In this document: one piece after another, positions 40,772-53,494 of the stretch
Layout of the letters: each line of letters opens with the position of its first letter
Numbering within the stretch: position 1 is the stretch's first letter
Source of the DNA: Lutjanus erythropterus
Lineage: Eukaryota; Chordata; Actinopteri; Lutjaniformes; Lutjanidae
Direction: 5' to 3'
DNA length: 64,000 bases
Assembly: GCA_020091685.1 (NCBI GenBank)
Contig: CM034605.1
Coordinates: forward strand, 6,991,019 to 7,055,018
Position numbers and translations under genes: made by a program
The notes under the pieces: generated by a model
Told to the model about the DNA's origin: nothing
What the model saw: only the letters and a program-made list of their open reading frames with translations
The model's database searches: none

Positions 40772-42544
40772 AACGAGCTCCACAACAGTACAGCAGTAAC
40801 TATGCTGCTTGCAGTTTGGTACATCAGTATTAACAATCGATTTGCTTGTTTGAAAATGCACCAGAACGATGGTTGATTGTGGAGTCTCATTCACAAGTCA
40901 TCCAGCAGAGACGCTTTGGTTTGATGAAGCGTTCAACAAAATGATGAAGAAATATGAAAATTCAGGCAGATGGGAGAGTCTCTGCAGAAACAGACACCAG
41001 CACACACTTCTAATAAGTCACAAGTGATGATAGAGAGGGATTACTGTTCTATGAGTCTATACATTGGTTTTTAGAAAAATCCTGCCAAGTATACTTTCAA
41101 GTAAGATTTTTCATGCAGGACTGGAGTATTTTTACAGTGCTGTATGTGTACTTCTACTTTAGTAAATTATCTTACATGAGTATAATACTTATTAAACCAC
41201 TGTAAATAAAGTTTCATACAGTCATTGCCATACAAAAAAAAAAGAAAATCATTATCATGAAGTGGTTGAAACTGTGTTTTTATTTTATTTCCAGCTCCAT
41301 CTTTTAATTTTTATCCCACACAGTGCTGTATTGTCATGTGCTCCAGTTCACCCGTATTTCACCGTTATTTCACTTCCACTCATATCAACTTCCTTCTATA
41401 TTTCCAGTCATTATACTAAACGCAGTAAGAATAACAATGCAAACAACAGGCAGTAAAAGTCGATTTACATACAGTAGTAACATATTTTCACACACTTGCT
41501 CATTATTGTAAACCCAGTGACTGCCAGATTAGGCAGTGCATTCATTCAGGAAGGGGCATGCTGAGGAAAATGGGGGAGCTATGAGGGGCTTTTTCTTGGC
41601 CAGCAAGTCCAGGCTTGGTTGCAGGCCTGTCTGTCCCTACTCAGCGCAAACATGTCAGACATTTCACCACCAGTATGAGTGAGCTAAGGTCCCCCATTCC
41701 TTTGCTGTAGGTTGAAGTGATCTCCACCTCACACATTACTGTAAGCCTGGATTGTGCTCAACACGGTTAATTTGTTTAATGCTCCTAATTAGCTTTTTAA
41801 AAGGCATACACCTACTCTTTCTAAATATGGAAAGCTGATGAGAGACATGAAAGATTCCTGAAATATCTACAATCTAAAACACACATGTACATATTTAAAG
41901 CTGAAAGGCAATGTGTCCAGATGTGACCAAAAAATAATCATGTGGGCTGAGTTTTCTGACATTGGCCGACGCAGGCTCAACTGCTCGCCTAACCAGAGTC
42001 TGGAGTCAGTTTTCACGTTTACACTCTTGAATCCGGACCTGCACAGTGCAGCACTACAATTCACGGAGGAGAGACGTCCACTTGATTAATCCACGGGTGT
42101 CGGGACAAACAAGTCTCCATTATGCAGACACTGGACTCGAGTTGTGCAGCTTTCAACAGAGCACCACCATGACAGACGACCACAAGCAGGAATACATATG
42201 CATTTCAGGAAGTCAGCAGCACAGCTCTCTTATGAGCAACGTGAAAGTGCGGCTCTGGCTGGAATATACTGAGAACACCCAAAACAAACCCACTTCCCGG
42301 CCCAACTGGCATCCACACAAGGGTAGAAATAAGGGAATGTATTTATGAGCATCTGGCTGTGGTTCAGTGAGGTCAGTGCACTGATAGAGTACAAGGATAG
42401 ATCCCAGCACTCTACATATATTGCAGAAGAAGAAGAGCTTACGTGACTTGGAGATCATGTGGTTTTCTGCCTCATTAGTACATCCATGCACATAGATTTT
42501 AGCTTTGTTTAAGGGGAAATATGTAATATATTTAGTGTGCTAAA
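40772..42544. other. no gene seen
   Basis: AT-rich to 41520, then more balanced (41520-42490). A 100-codon open frame at 42046-42348 overlaps a 92-codon frame on the other strand; neither is recognisable. Confidence 0.35.
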
Positions 42545-43445
42545 TCATCAAATGACCATGTTTTGTCTTCAGAGATTAGGGAAACATACTAACCTGAAAT
42601 TCCAGCTTCTCTGACAACAGTGCTACAGCCAATGTGTTTTCCTTTGAAATTTCCATTCCAGACAGGAACAATAGTTTTTGTTAATGCTTTTCACATTTAT
42701 TAGAATTAAAATAAATGCTGAATGTTTGCCACAAGATGAAGAAGAGTCACAAGACGTCAGTAATGATCTTTTAGCAAGAGTAGATGTTTATAACAGTAAA
42801 ATTGAGCAATATATAAATGGAGTCTGACAGACAGTGAGTCAGGCAGTCACTGAACTCCAACCATAGATCGTATATTAAATAGGTATTCAACATTTAACAT
42901 TTAATATACCGTCTATGGCTCCAAATTACTATTTGTACTGCAGTGCTCATTTTTGAACACTACATTTACTGTAATATAAAGATCATGATATGCCATTGGA
43001 GATTAAGGAAACATGCTAAATTAAAATACTCGCTTCTCTGACAACAACACTACAGCCGTGGTATTCTCCTATAAAATGTCTATTCTGGACTGGAATAACT
43101 GTTTTAGTTTGCCTATTTCATGTTAATTATTATTTCATGTGAAATGAAAAGTAAATATAGAGTTTTGAGTAACTTAAAATTTCATCATGGGTGTAATGTC
43201 TGTCGCATGACTTTTGCTGTGTGAGTGATGTCACTTCTGTCATATGATATACGTAACAGTTATTTTAACCTAAACCACGATCTTTTCTTAAACCTAACCA
43301 AGAAGTTTTATAGTGGTCCTGCAGCCTGTCTGCACTTCCCCAAAGTCCATAGATCGAATATTAAATAAGGATTCCAGCTTTTTAATATACCGTTTATGGC
43401 TCCAAGTTGCTATTTGGACAGCAGTGCTCATTTCTCAATGCTAGT
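42545..43445. repeat. diverged local duplication (about 420-480 bp) with paired hairpins
   Basis: Two direct copies, about 42545-42965 and 42973-43445. Shared anchors: CTTCTCTGACAACA followed by CTACAGCC; CCATAGATCG..ATATTAAAT; and TATGGCTCCAA..TGCTATTTG followed by CAGTGCTCATTT. Each copy contains its own imperfect inverted repeat of about 20 bases (42861-42880 with 42899-42918; 43348-43367 with 43380-43399). The second copy is about 55 bases longer between anchors. Confidence 0.7.
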
Positions 43446-43604
43446 CTGCTGCATATTTGTCCTTTAAATACAGTATAATTGGTTGCATTGTAAATATGAA
43501 AGTCTTTGTGTAAAAGCAGCTTCACATTATCTAGTTTGCATGTGTTTTGTCCCAGAGGTAAGAAATAAAATCCAGTATGGCTAACAGCCCCCTTGTCCTG
43601 TGCA

Positions 43605-43620
43605 TGCACACACACACGCA

Positions 43621-43661
<41 letters not shown>

Positions 43662-43671
43662 GCACACACAA
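43605..43671. repeat. (CA)n microsatellite
   Basis: About 30 dinucleotide units with GCA interruptions near each end. Confidence 0.95.
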
Positions 43672-43689
43672 AGACAGTGATTCTGATTC

Positions 43690-44520
43690 TCCTGTGTTGT
43701 GACATCAATATTCAATCTGTCTTTGGGATTTCTTTGTCAGGACAGCACGATTATGCTGGTAACATTGACTGATATTGAGCTTGGCTTTTGGAAGAAGACA
43801 CACGGTTTTCATAAGCCCATTAATCTTAAAAGGAGCAACTGTCAGAAAACATACAGCACCCCTATCCCTGACATAAAAAAGACCCGTCCAAGGCCTTGAT
43901 TTCTGGTTTGGCGGAAAACGATATCACACTGCCTCCGATAGAAGGCCTTGAATGTCCCTTTGCAGACTTTTCCACTACGGATCTGGCATTCTTAAGCTTA
44001 GGAGTGGAGGATTATACCCCAACTGCGATTCATGACACACGACTGGATTTACAGCTCAAAGAGGGTCATTTGAGGCTTGTTATTATTACAGGTGTCTCAA
44101 AGATTTATCCATGTGTGGAGACTAATTTGAGGCTCAGTAAGATATACTATGAGAGACAAATGAAAAAGCTAAAGTCAGAAGTTTATCATTAACATTACAG
44201 AAGGATTGTGGATTGAAAATACAAGGTTACGGTCAATTCCCACATGTGACCTGATGTTTTCGACTCCATGGGCTGATTTCCAAGTAGGGCAGGCATGAAT
44301 CAGCAGCAGCCGTGGATGGAGTCTGAAGTGCTCCAAAAGTAATTAAGGTTCCTCCTCTTAATTGACAACAGATCCAGCCCAGCAAAGTTCTACCGCCAAA
44401 CAACAACCGAGCATGGGAGTATAAAAAGGTGCATGTAATAATGCTTTGAAAAGCTTTCAGGCTGAACAGCCTGGATCGACTGCAAGCAGGAGTGTTAATT
44501 ATGTACAAATGAGTAGTTAT
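43690..44520. promoter_or_regulatory. candidate conserved non-coding element or unrecognised small coding region
   Basis: Repeat-free, balanced sequence right after a CA repeat. It holds two overlapping plus-strand open frames (43699-43899, 66 codons; 43896-44192, 98 codons, starting MISGLAENDITLPPIEG) of unremarkable composition with no family match. Downstream are several TAATTAA cores. I favour a regulatory element over a gene because there is no homology signal, no clear promoter and no splice structure. Confidence 0.3.
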
Positions 44521-44861
44521 GCAGCCCTGTCAGAGAGTAAACACTGGTAAAATACGTTTTTTCAATATTTTATGAGGTTTATGTGTGTCAGTCCCCACTG
44601 CAGGTGTTCCAATCTGTTTTCATCACAACAGTACGTTTATCCTTGCACAAAGTTGGTTTACAATACATGCAAATAAAAAATAACATGCTTTTTTTGGTTG
44701 TTTTTCTTCTTCAACATGCAGGACTGTTCTGCTTATGGCCATAGAGGGAGCTCTAATCACAAGGAATATATACAGTCTCATGTCTTGTGTACCATTACTA
44801 TTATGTCATTCTTTTGGCTAGAAATGTATTTTAATCTGTGCCAAAAATTGATAGACAAAAT

Positions 44862-45058
44862 TTAAAGGTCCAGTGTGTAATATGTATGTGGGTTTATTAG
44901 CAGAATATGGCAGATGGAATATAATAATATTAATAATAAATATAAATAATAATACAATTTGTCCTCCCACATGTTTGGATGGGGAGAGTGAGATGAGGTG
45001 TTTGCAATCTGCAAGCTCACCATTACATGCCACTAAATCCTACACACTGGTCCTTTAA
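44862..45058 (+). mobile_element. TTAA-type MITE, copy 5 (short)
   Basis: TTAA (44862-44865) plus AGGTCCAGTGTGTAATATG at the left; TACACACTGGTCCT plus TTAA (45055-45058) at the right. The central third is missing and is replaced by an AATAAT-rich patch. Confidence 0.8.
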
Positions 45059-45379
45059 GGACCATGGAAATAGTCATAAACACAGGAAAGAAAACAGTAC
45101 AGATCAGACTTGATCTATGGGTCCCCATATTGTTTTCTCACTTGCCTCTGAGGGCTTCCTTAGAACCTGAATAAACAATAAAGGAAATATCATTAAAAGA
45201 TTTCTAAAGAAAATGAATCTACAAATGCATTTCAGAACAAAAAATACATATAATCGCAAAATGTGCTGTAAGCTCATCATCAACATTTCAGATGAATTGG
45301 AAATAATTCAGCCTGGAATCTATAAATCAGACACCATATTACATTTTTCCTTTGAAGATTTATTTATGTGAAGTAAAAT

Positions 45380-45690
45380 ACCATCATTTTTCATTTCATT
45401 GTGCATCACCTTTTCTTCACTTGATCTTAATCGAGATTGTGATCATGAATTAAAGCCTTGTCTGATAAAGAGGTCACACCTTGGATCTTTATTATGCTGA
45501 CTCCACTCTGATAGCAGATGCTTAACATGTGTGTACTTATCACTCATACTTATGAGTTTGTTATCTTTTCCAGAGAGATCATCATCTTCCTGAATTTATG
45601 GTTACTGCCTCCCTTTAGAAGTCATACTTTTATCTTAATTAAGTGCATCATGATAAGTGCAGCCTCTTTTAAAGATCACTGCTGAGCATT
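45380..45690. promoter_or_regulatory. candidate conserved non-coding element
   Basis: Repeat-free interval between two MITEs, rich in TTAATTAA, GATAAG and TCAAG-like words, with no coherent frame. Texture-based guess only. Confidence 0.2.
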
Positions 45691-45740
45691 AAACTACAAT
45701 GTTCAAGAAGAAACAATCTACTGAAAATGCCTACCTTTCT

Positions 45741-46047
45741 TCAAGGACCAGTGTGTAAGATTTACAGGAATCTTTTAGCAGAATAATGCAGAAATGAAAT
45801 ACAATATTAATAAGTAATCACTTGAAAATAAGAACTGGTTTATTTTCATTACCTTAGAATGAATCATTTACAAACAACAGACAAACCAAAATCTGGCTCT
45901 AGACAGGACAGGCTTTTTGTGCAAGTTTGCAGCCACAATAAGTTGCAACATGCATGGAAGGGGAGGGTGAGGCAAGTGGATTTCAGTTGATTGCAATGTA
46001 CAACCTCATCACTAGATGCCACTAACACCTGCACAGTGGTCCTTTAG
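45741..46047 (+). mobile_element. TTAA-type MITE, copy 6
   Basis: Left end TCAAGGACCAGTGTGTAAG and right end CAGTGGTCCTTTAG are slightly mutated forms of the family ends. The interior has CACTTGAAAATAAGAAC, ACCTTAGAATGA and CACTAGATGCCACTAA blocks. Confidence 0.7.
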
Positions 46048-47430
46048 CACTTACTTTCTAACACTTCAAAATACATTCTGCACTTGGTATGCTTAAACTT
46101 AATCTGGCAGAAATAATGAAATAATATGAACACGATTTCCAGTTTCAAGGGTCACCTTCTTGTTTCTGCAGACAAAGAAGAGGTGCAAGATACATCTGAA
46201 ATGATGATATTAGTGCTTTTTCTCTTCAAAAATGCCATCTTAACATGTTTTAAAAGTAATTTGTTGCATTTCATTTGTCATTCATTTTGAATGAGGCATG
46301 AAATTAAACTCTTAGATGCATCATTCATGTTACAACGATCAGCAGGAGTAAGTATTACAGCTATGAACAGTTGGTCACCGACATTCCTACTATAATGAGG
46401 CATGTTTATTCTGTTATTTTTTTTTGTACAATATATCGTTTTTTTCCAGTCCTTTGGTAATTGTTAAAAATGGGGAAGCCTGAATGACGGCTTGTATGCT
46501 TGACTGACTGCTACTAGCCCTTTGTGGCAGTTTGCATTTAAAAAAGTGAAGTTTTTAGCGTGTTTTCCAAACAAACACGAAGTATGTGCGTGGAATACCA
46601 CCACAATTTATAATTTCGGGTCAGAGGTCAATCTGTGAACACTAACACTCGTGTCTGTTCACATTTTGTGATGACAGTTCTTTGAATCACTGCAGGACAG
46701 AGGGAAAAAAGGCCTTTTGTGTTTTCTACTTTAAATGAAAACCAGATTGGTCCCCAACACACAACAAAGTTGTCATGAATTCCCACGGACAGACAAACTG
46801 AAACCACCTATTTCTGATGGAGCAGATTTTGTTAGGTGGTGTGAGTAAATAACAGCAAAAATGACTGGTTAAGCAGAACTAATTGAAACATCTTGGTGGC
46901 ATTAAAATTATATTGTCTTTGAAATGTGATAAGTGCAAGTAGAATTAAAGGTGTTTCTAAAAAGTAAACATACTAACAAATACCTCTTGCATCCCCACAG
47001 ATTTAGCAGGGGAAATTTCTTGTCTGCTTCTCTCCACAAACAGCTGAAGCACATGAATAATCCTCAGGCATCTCCCTTAATGGAACAATTAGAAGTACGT
47101 TCAGAACATGAAGACACATGAGACGTGTTTAGTGAAGGTCACAAGCAATTACCCAGCCTGGTAAAAGCTGGCATGTCTCACATGGCACCGCTGCACGCCC
47201 TCATTAGGCGTGTTCTGCAGCTCAGAGTGGGTCTTGTGGCTATAAAAGAACTGAGCTTGCTGCCTTCCAAGCCTCCTTTTAGCAGAACCTCACCAGCAGG
47301 AGCACAAAGAAACTACACATCACCACCTCTGGATCAGATAGGAGTGGACAAACCTTTTTTTGTAGAGGAGGGGGGGGCTACTACTTGACCAAGGCATCGG
47401 TGTGTTTCTTTACAGGTTGGGCTTGGTTGG
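46048..47430. other. no gene seen
   Basis: AT-rich to about 46700, then mixed. The 47000-47390 part is less AT-rich with a G-run of 7 at about 47371, and holds an 87-codon open frame without relatives. Confidence 0.35.
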
Positions 47431-48470
47431 CTTTCAACAGGATAAACATTGATTCCTCCTCATTCCTAATAATGAGCAACAAGGGCTTATTACCTTTTAG
47501 ACTAAATGTGAAACTTTCGGTTTAATGTACAGGTTTTAATGTTGCACTGTAAAAATAAACTACTAAAAGTTAGTGTCCAGGCTGCTTTATAATTTTAAGT
47601 TGACTGAATTTGAAAAAACATGTTGACGTAATTTTGTAATGATACAAAATAAATAAACTTTTCTAGTCGCATAAATTTGATATTAATCAGTTGTACTTTA
47701 GGAAACATGTTCAATAAGCTGCAAATATTGAGATATTAAGTTGAATAAACTCATATTTATGAGTTCTCGAGTGTTTTGAAAATAAATACTAGAAATTTTA
47801 AGTTTAATTAACTTTCAACAGGATAAACATTGATTTTCCCTGCTGGCTAATAATGAGGGCATATTACCATTCAGACTTCATGTAAAACTTTAGGTTCAGT
47901 GTATTGGTTTTAACATTACACTGTAAAAATATACTATCTGTTTTAATTAAAAAAGTTAGTGCCTGTGCTGCCGTAAAACTTTAAGTTGTCTGAATTTGGA
48001 AAAACAAGTTGAGGTAATTTTGTAATGATTCAAAATAAATTTAGCTAGTCAACCAAACTTGATATTAAGTAAGTTATACCTGGGAAAAACATGTTCCATA
48101 AACAAAGATATTAAGTTGAGCCAACAACTTGTCAGTCACACTGATGCATATCACAGAAAAATTTGATTTCCTCTTACATTTTCAACAACAATGACTAATC
48201 TTGAACTGCATCCTCGAACTTTAATCAAAAACAAAGTGCATGCTGGGAAGTCTGTTAAAATACTGATCGTGTTTCCTTAGAAACTTCATTTATTGAGTTG
48301 ATTGATCTCTGTAAAGTACATTCATTCAACTTATCATTCAAGTTAAAAGGCTTGAAATTAGATGAACTCATGTTTATAAGGTCCGAGGTGTTCTGAAAAT
48401 AAATTTTAGAACTGTTAGGTTTAATGAACTTAAAATAAAATGTATTTATGTTAAGTTAATGAGAAACGAT
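47431..48470. repeat. tandem duplication, about 381-bp period, with AAGTTGA-rich body
   Basis: The block beginning CTTTCAACAGGATAAACATTGATT occurs at 47431 and again at 47812. Inside each are CACTGTAAAAATA.ACTA, TTTTAAGTTG(A/T)CTGAATTTG and GTAATTTTGTAATGAT, in order. A third partial unit (about 48290-48470) repeats the GATGAACTCATGTTTATAAGG..GTTTTGAAAATAAAT part. The AAGTTGA/TTAACTT words and the ACTGTAAAAA end resemble a common fish non-autonomous repeat; a similar texture recurs near 62570-62980. Confidence 0.7.
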
Positions 48471-48479
48471 CAGTTGATT

Positions 48480-51400
48480 CCACTAAATATCTCTATGATT
48501 TTTAAAAAATTATTATTATTTTTACATTTTTTTTGTTTACAGATCTTTTCAAATAGGTGAGGGTCAGAGTATCTGCTGCACATCCTCACTTCTTACATTT
48601 GTTTGCTCCAGAACAAACACCATATAAGCAGCCGCTATAGCAAATGCATATATTTTAGTTTTTGCCTACACTGCTTGGGTCTTAGTGGAAATTTGTGGGA
48701 CAGGAGGTTTTCTCGGACACACTTTGTTTTAAAGCCTCATGTTGCTCCTGGTGAGCTAGAGACACATTGCACATGCAGAATCTGGACCCTGTCTAATAAT
48801 TTCCATACTGAGCACTGAGATCACTAAACTCACAAACACTAAATCAAAACCGTAGGCACAAGAAAGGCTCTTCAATAAAACACTACGGTTCATCCAGTTG
48901 TGGAAAGAAAATTGAAACCATGTCAAAAAATATAAACAGATTGTGCTTTTGCTGGGATGGGAAAGAGACATTTCTCTGAACATGTTTATTGTGTTTACCT
49001 GATGGAAGATGAGAAGCTGATGTTCAAAATGCTGCACACTATCAGTACTAATTGAAACTTGATGCATCACAGCTACTAGTTATTTTGCAAATATTTCCCA
49101 GTCCAAGAAGCCAGTGGTAGGCCTTGGTTGTATTAAGTCTGCACACACACTGTACACACACATATACACACATGAATGCACTCAGGTGGCCTTTATTGAT
49201 TTCAGCTCTTTTAACATTTACAAAGCACTTTACAAAGCAACATCAGTGTAATTGCATCTGAACAATTACTGAAATAATGAATTCCAGACTCATCAGCGTA
49301 CACTCACATTAGCAGCCTCATTTGAGACAGTGAAAAATGTAACTTTAAATTCGCCTTAAGACTTTCAAGACAAAGCACACTCGAGGAAGTGAATCCTTTG
49401 AAGACACCTTAAACCAACATCAATATTTACAGACGGGGGTCGGTGCACCTTGCGGGCGTCAGGTGTCGATCGGATGAGTTCACTTGTGTCTGATCTGAAA
49501 GCGATTGAGCGAATGTCAGACTTTGAAGACTCGGCGTCTGTTTGTGAGAAATTAATTATTTTGTGCTCACAGCTGGACAAACAATATAAAACAGCATTAA
49601 ACCATTTTAAAAGAAAACTAATATATTTAAGAAGGATGATGCAACCTGGCCTAAACGAAACACAAACGACGTTAAGCAAAGAATAATTTCTGGACGTCAG
49701 TAAAAGAAAGTGTCTGAACAGCAGCTTATTTATTCAATAATTTTTAAATGTGAATGTAATATTTTAAATAATACAGCATTGTTCTAAAAAATCACACCTC
49801 GTGGACATTAAACATAATGCATAATTATGAATTAACCCCATTCGGAACACAATCTCATCAAAAGTACTGCAGTAGAGAAAAAGTAATCGATAATAAAATA
49901 AAAGTCTCAGTGATAATATTTAAAAAAAAAAAAATAATGCGAATAAAAAAAGTGTGTGAATATAAACTAGTCTGTGATCATCATCAAGCAGACCACCAAA
50001 ATAAATATTAATATTATCGGGAAATTAATCATTTCATTCCCACTCCCAGCCTTAAAATAGTCTTCCATTAGTTCCATATTATGCTGCAATGAGCACAACA
50101 CTTCAGTTCATAAGGGTCACGAGATGTCGTTGGAAGATAAAAACGTAGAAAGACGTGTGTTAAGTTTGTGTTTGGTTTGAACACCCCTGAAAAAAACGGC
50201 AGGGTTAAATTAAAAAACCACATTGTCCAGTAATGTCAACGTCAGTCAGTGGTGTAGGCCCACATACAAATAATTATTACACCAGAAATTTAAAATTGAA
50301 ATGTTAAGGATTGCGCATTAAGCATTTGTGTTTACATGGCAGTGTTTATGTGGGCATAATGTTGTATGAATAAACTCTAAATTATGGAAAATGAGGGGAG
50401 CCGTTCAATATTGTTTTTGTTTAGTCACACATGACAAACCCAAACAGACGGCTGCAAAGACGCACACTTGATGAATGTGCAAAATGCATAACTGCACTAA
50501 CGGGAGAGATGTTCACAAAACACGTGGGTTATTTCATTTTACGATTTTATTATGACGATTCAACGCATTTACTTTAAAATATAGAATAAAATAAAACACA
50601 TTTTAGAGAAAACCATGTAGCAAAATACCTCAATATTCCAGTATAGCCTAATAAAACCAGACCACCGGCGTCGTCGTGGTTTTAATATTTTGTATGGATC
50701 TCTGCTGTTTACCTAACCTACATAGCCTGAATTTACACTGCAGAAAATCCATCTGCTATCGCTCACATTTTAGACTTTCACAACTTCAAAACAATCGCAA
50801 TAACAGAAATGTTGAATTTCTCAGTCACAAGCCAATGACTTTTCAATCATTGCCAAACAATTCTTATTCAATCAACCGTGCTCAGGACAACGACCGGAAT
50901 AAATAAAGTGAGAAAAAAACCAAACGACCACGAAGTGATAATAATTAGACTAAATTTCACTGGTTAAATATATAGACTGTATTCACTGTTGCAGATAATG
51001 CATCTTCATATTCTAATATCCCAAAGACTATTTTAGGTCAAAAATGGAATGGAATTACATTTAATCAGAAAACGTTTATAGCCCGGAGATAAAATGCATA
51101 CATTAATACGGCAAAAAAAAAAAAGATGTCGAGGAAAACATTCATATTTTAAAATTATAGATTAATATTGCAGGAGCAATTCACGACAAGTAATATAATT
51201 CTAGTTTTGAGTTAATAAAGCAGATTTCTTCCGGGAAAAGGTACACAAATTATACATATTTACGTAAAATAACGCGTCCTCTCTTTTTGATGTCAAATTT
51301 AAATTAGAATTAAATTTGTTTTCGTTTGTTTTCTATTGAAACGTTAAGAAAAGAGTTTACCTACCGCGAAAACAGTGCACGTGTAAAGCAGTGAGACAGT

Positions 51401-53320
51401 GTGGTGATAAAACCGTGCAATTCCTACATTGTCCAGATGAGGGGAGTCCTGCCAGCCGAGCAATGAAGAAAAGACAGACAGAGACAGAGAGAAAGAGAGA
51501 GTGGGAGACAGTCACACAGACAGAAAGAGACTGGAACATTTTAAATACCAGTTATTAAAAACAACAATGTAGCCTAATGAACCTACTTCAGCCACAGATT
51601 CTCATGAAACATGCGCGAAAATAGCAAATATAGGATGTAAATTCACTTGATATCCAGACAAACTGAATGTCCAAAAAAAAAAAAAAAAAATGTCCATCAC
51701 TAGTATCAAACATTGAGGCGATCTTCTGCAGCACCCAGACTCTGCTCCCGTGACCCAACCTGATGCTTTCCATGTGTCCGGCTGCATGCTCCCAGATCTG
51801 GACGGCGAAGTGGCCATGAGGAGACAGACAAGCAGAGGGGCGGCGGTGGTGGTGTTGGTGGAGGAGAGGTGGGTGGATAAGGACACTGCACCTTGTTACC
51901 ATTGGGTCGACTGTTAAGTTTTACAAGTAACGTTTTGCGAGCGTATAAACGATACCTTCTAAACTTGCACAGGAAACTCCGAAAACATGCTGTGATAATG
52001 TACGTCTCTGGCATCCAGTCGATATCCCCATAGTCTGGGAGCGCTGCGATCTACAGAGGTATCGATTACATGAGCCCCTTCACATGTTTGATGCTCTAAC
52101 ACTGGCTTATAAAAAAGAGTCAGGCTGCGAGTGTGTGCGAGTCTCCCCTGATGGTCAAATGACTCGATTCTGAGGGATGATGTCCAACACTGCTCGCGTA
52201 TATGGTCAATGAACCAATCTGCAGAATAATATATTTTAAAGCGGAAATTTAGAATATTATTTTATTAAAGTAGTCAGACACGGAAAAAGCAAATACTGAC
52301 TTTGTAATGTTAACATGTAAACAACTGGAATTTAGTTAAATCAGCCTAAAATAAATATGCAGGTTTTTATAGTTCTGATTTGAAATAAGGAATTGAATAA
52401 ATGCATAGCTGTGAGTTCAGGCAACACATGAAATTAAATTTCAAAAGAAACACGTTCATTAGACAACTTTGAACTAAAAAATTAAAATAAGTTCTGTCAT
52501 CTCACGTTTTTAAGGCAGTGGGGAACTTATGCATTTAAGTTAAACCTGTTCAAAAAGATTCACAGTGTAGAGGTTCTCCAACTTCTTCAAGAACCCACAC
52601 AAGTATACCATGGACCCCCAAATCTTAACAAACAAGAAAGTATGTATTATTATTATTTTGGGGTTTGCAGATAATAAATAATTAATAGTCAATCAACGAT
52701 CAAACCATGAGCACCATAACAGTCAATCAAAACAGTTAGCCTCATTTCTTCCTTAGTTGTTCCAACTTTTAAGAAAATATGATAAAATGTAAAATATTCT
52801 ATTCCTCCTTTTGCTGATGACCCCCTATAACTACTTAAGAACCCACTTTTTTTTTTTAAAAAAAGATTGAATTTACACCTTTTATCATGATATTTACTAA
52901 ACTGCTTAGGGGTGGATTACCAATTGTGCCAATGGAGAGTAAACGCCCAATTAAAAACATAATTTTTAAGCATCCCAACCAGCATAATTATCAGATGAAC
53001 ACAATTTTTTTAAATGACCAATTGGTGCAATATAATGTTATGTACACCTTGTTTTATAATTCATATCAAACTGACACAACTCCCCGTGAGGCAAAAAAAC
53101 CCAACTAAAAATATCTCACCAATGTCTATATCAGCTGTTTAAAAAAGTGGTTGAACTTTTTTATTAAAGCTGAAAACACTGGTAACCAGTACAGGAAGGG
53201 TTTATCCTTCACTGTCACATTTCCTACGATGTATTAGTCTTTACCAGTCCTTACCATGTTGGATGAAATGCTTCCCTTTCTGCCACTTCCCTCCTATGCA
53301 AAATATTGAAGGAGGCTGCA
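48480..53320. other. pax1 upstream region, no recognised gene
   Basis: No mobile element recognised apart from A-runs (about 51673-51690 and others) and a GA-rich patch at 51470-51535. The part 49290-49690 contains a 78-codon plus-strand open frame (49450-49686) rich in charged and helical residues. 50000-52200 is AT-rich with scattered CpG. Given its position, this is likely to hold pax1 cis-regulatory DNA. Confidence 0.4.
49450..49686 (+). other. unrecognised 78-codon open frame
   Basis: Starts MRASGVDRMSSLVSDLKAI and is rich in Leu, Lys, Glu, Ser and Asp, with a predicted-helical, soluble character (for example CEKLIILCSQLDKQYKTALN). No family recognised. An open frame on the other strand (49365-49679) covers the same bases, which weakens the case. 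No promoter, splice site or poly(A) signal ties it to a transcript. Probably chance or part of a regulatory block. Confidence 0.15.
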
Positions 53321-53344
53321 CGGCTCCAACCGGATGGGGTTTGC

Positions 53345-53410
53345 ATTGGCTGACAGCGTTTCCATCGCGGGACGACCAATGAAACCGAAGCAGAGGGTCG
53401 GCCGTATAAC
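53345..53410 (+). promoter_or_regulatory. pax1: putative pax1 core promoter elements
   Basis: An inverted CCAAT box (ATTGG, 53345-53349) and a forward CCAAT box (53376-53380) stand just upstream of a weak TATA-like TATAAC at 53405-53410. Local CpG content rises from about 53310. A start site near 53435 would give a 5' UTR of about 280 bases before the pax1 ATG. Positions fit, but each motif alone is common. Confidence 0.35.
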
Positions 53411-53494
53411 AGCGAAGATTGACGTGGAGGACGCGTCAAATTAATTCCAGCAAACTCCGGACTCCCCAGGATCACTCCAATTTGCTTTTATCGG

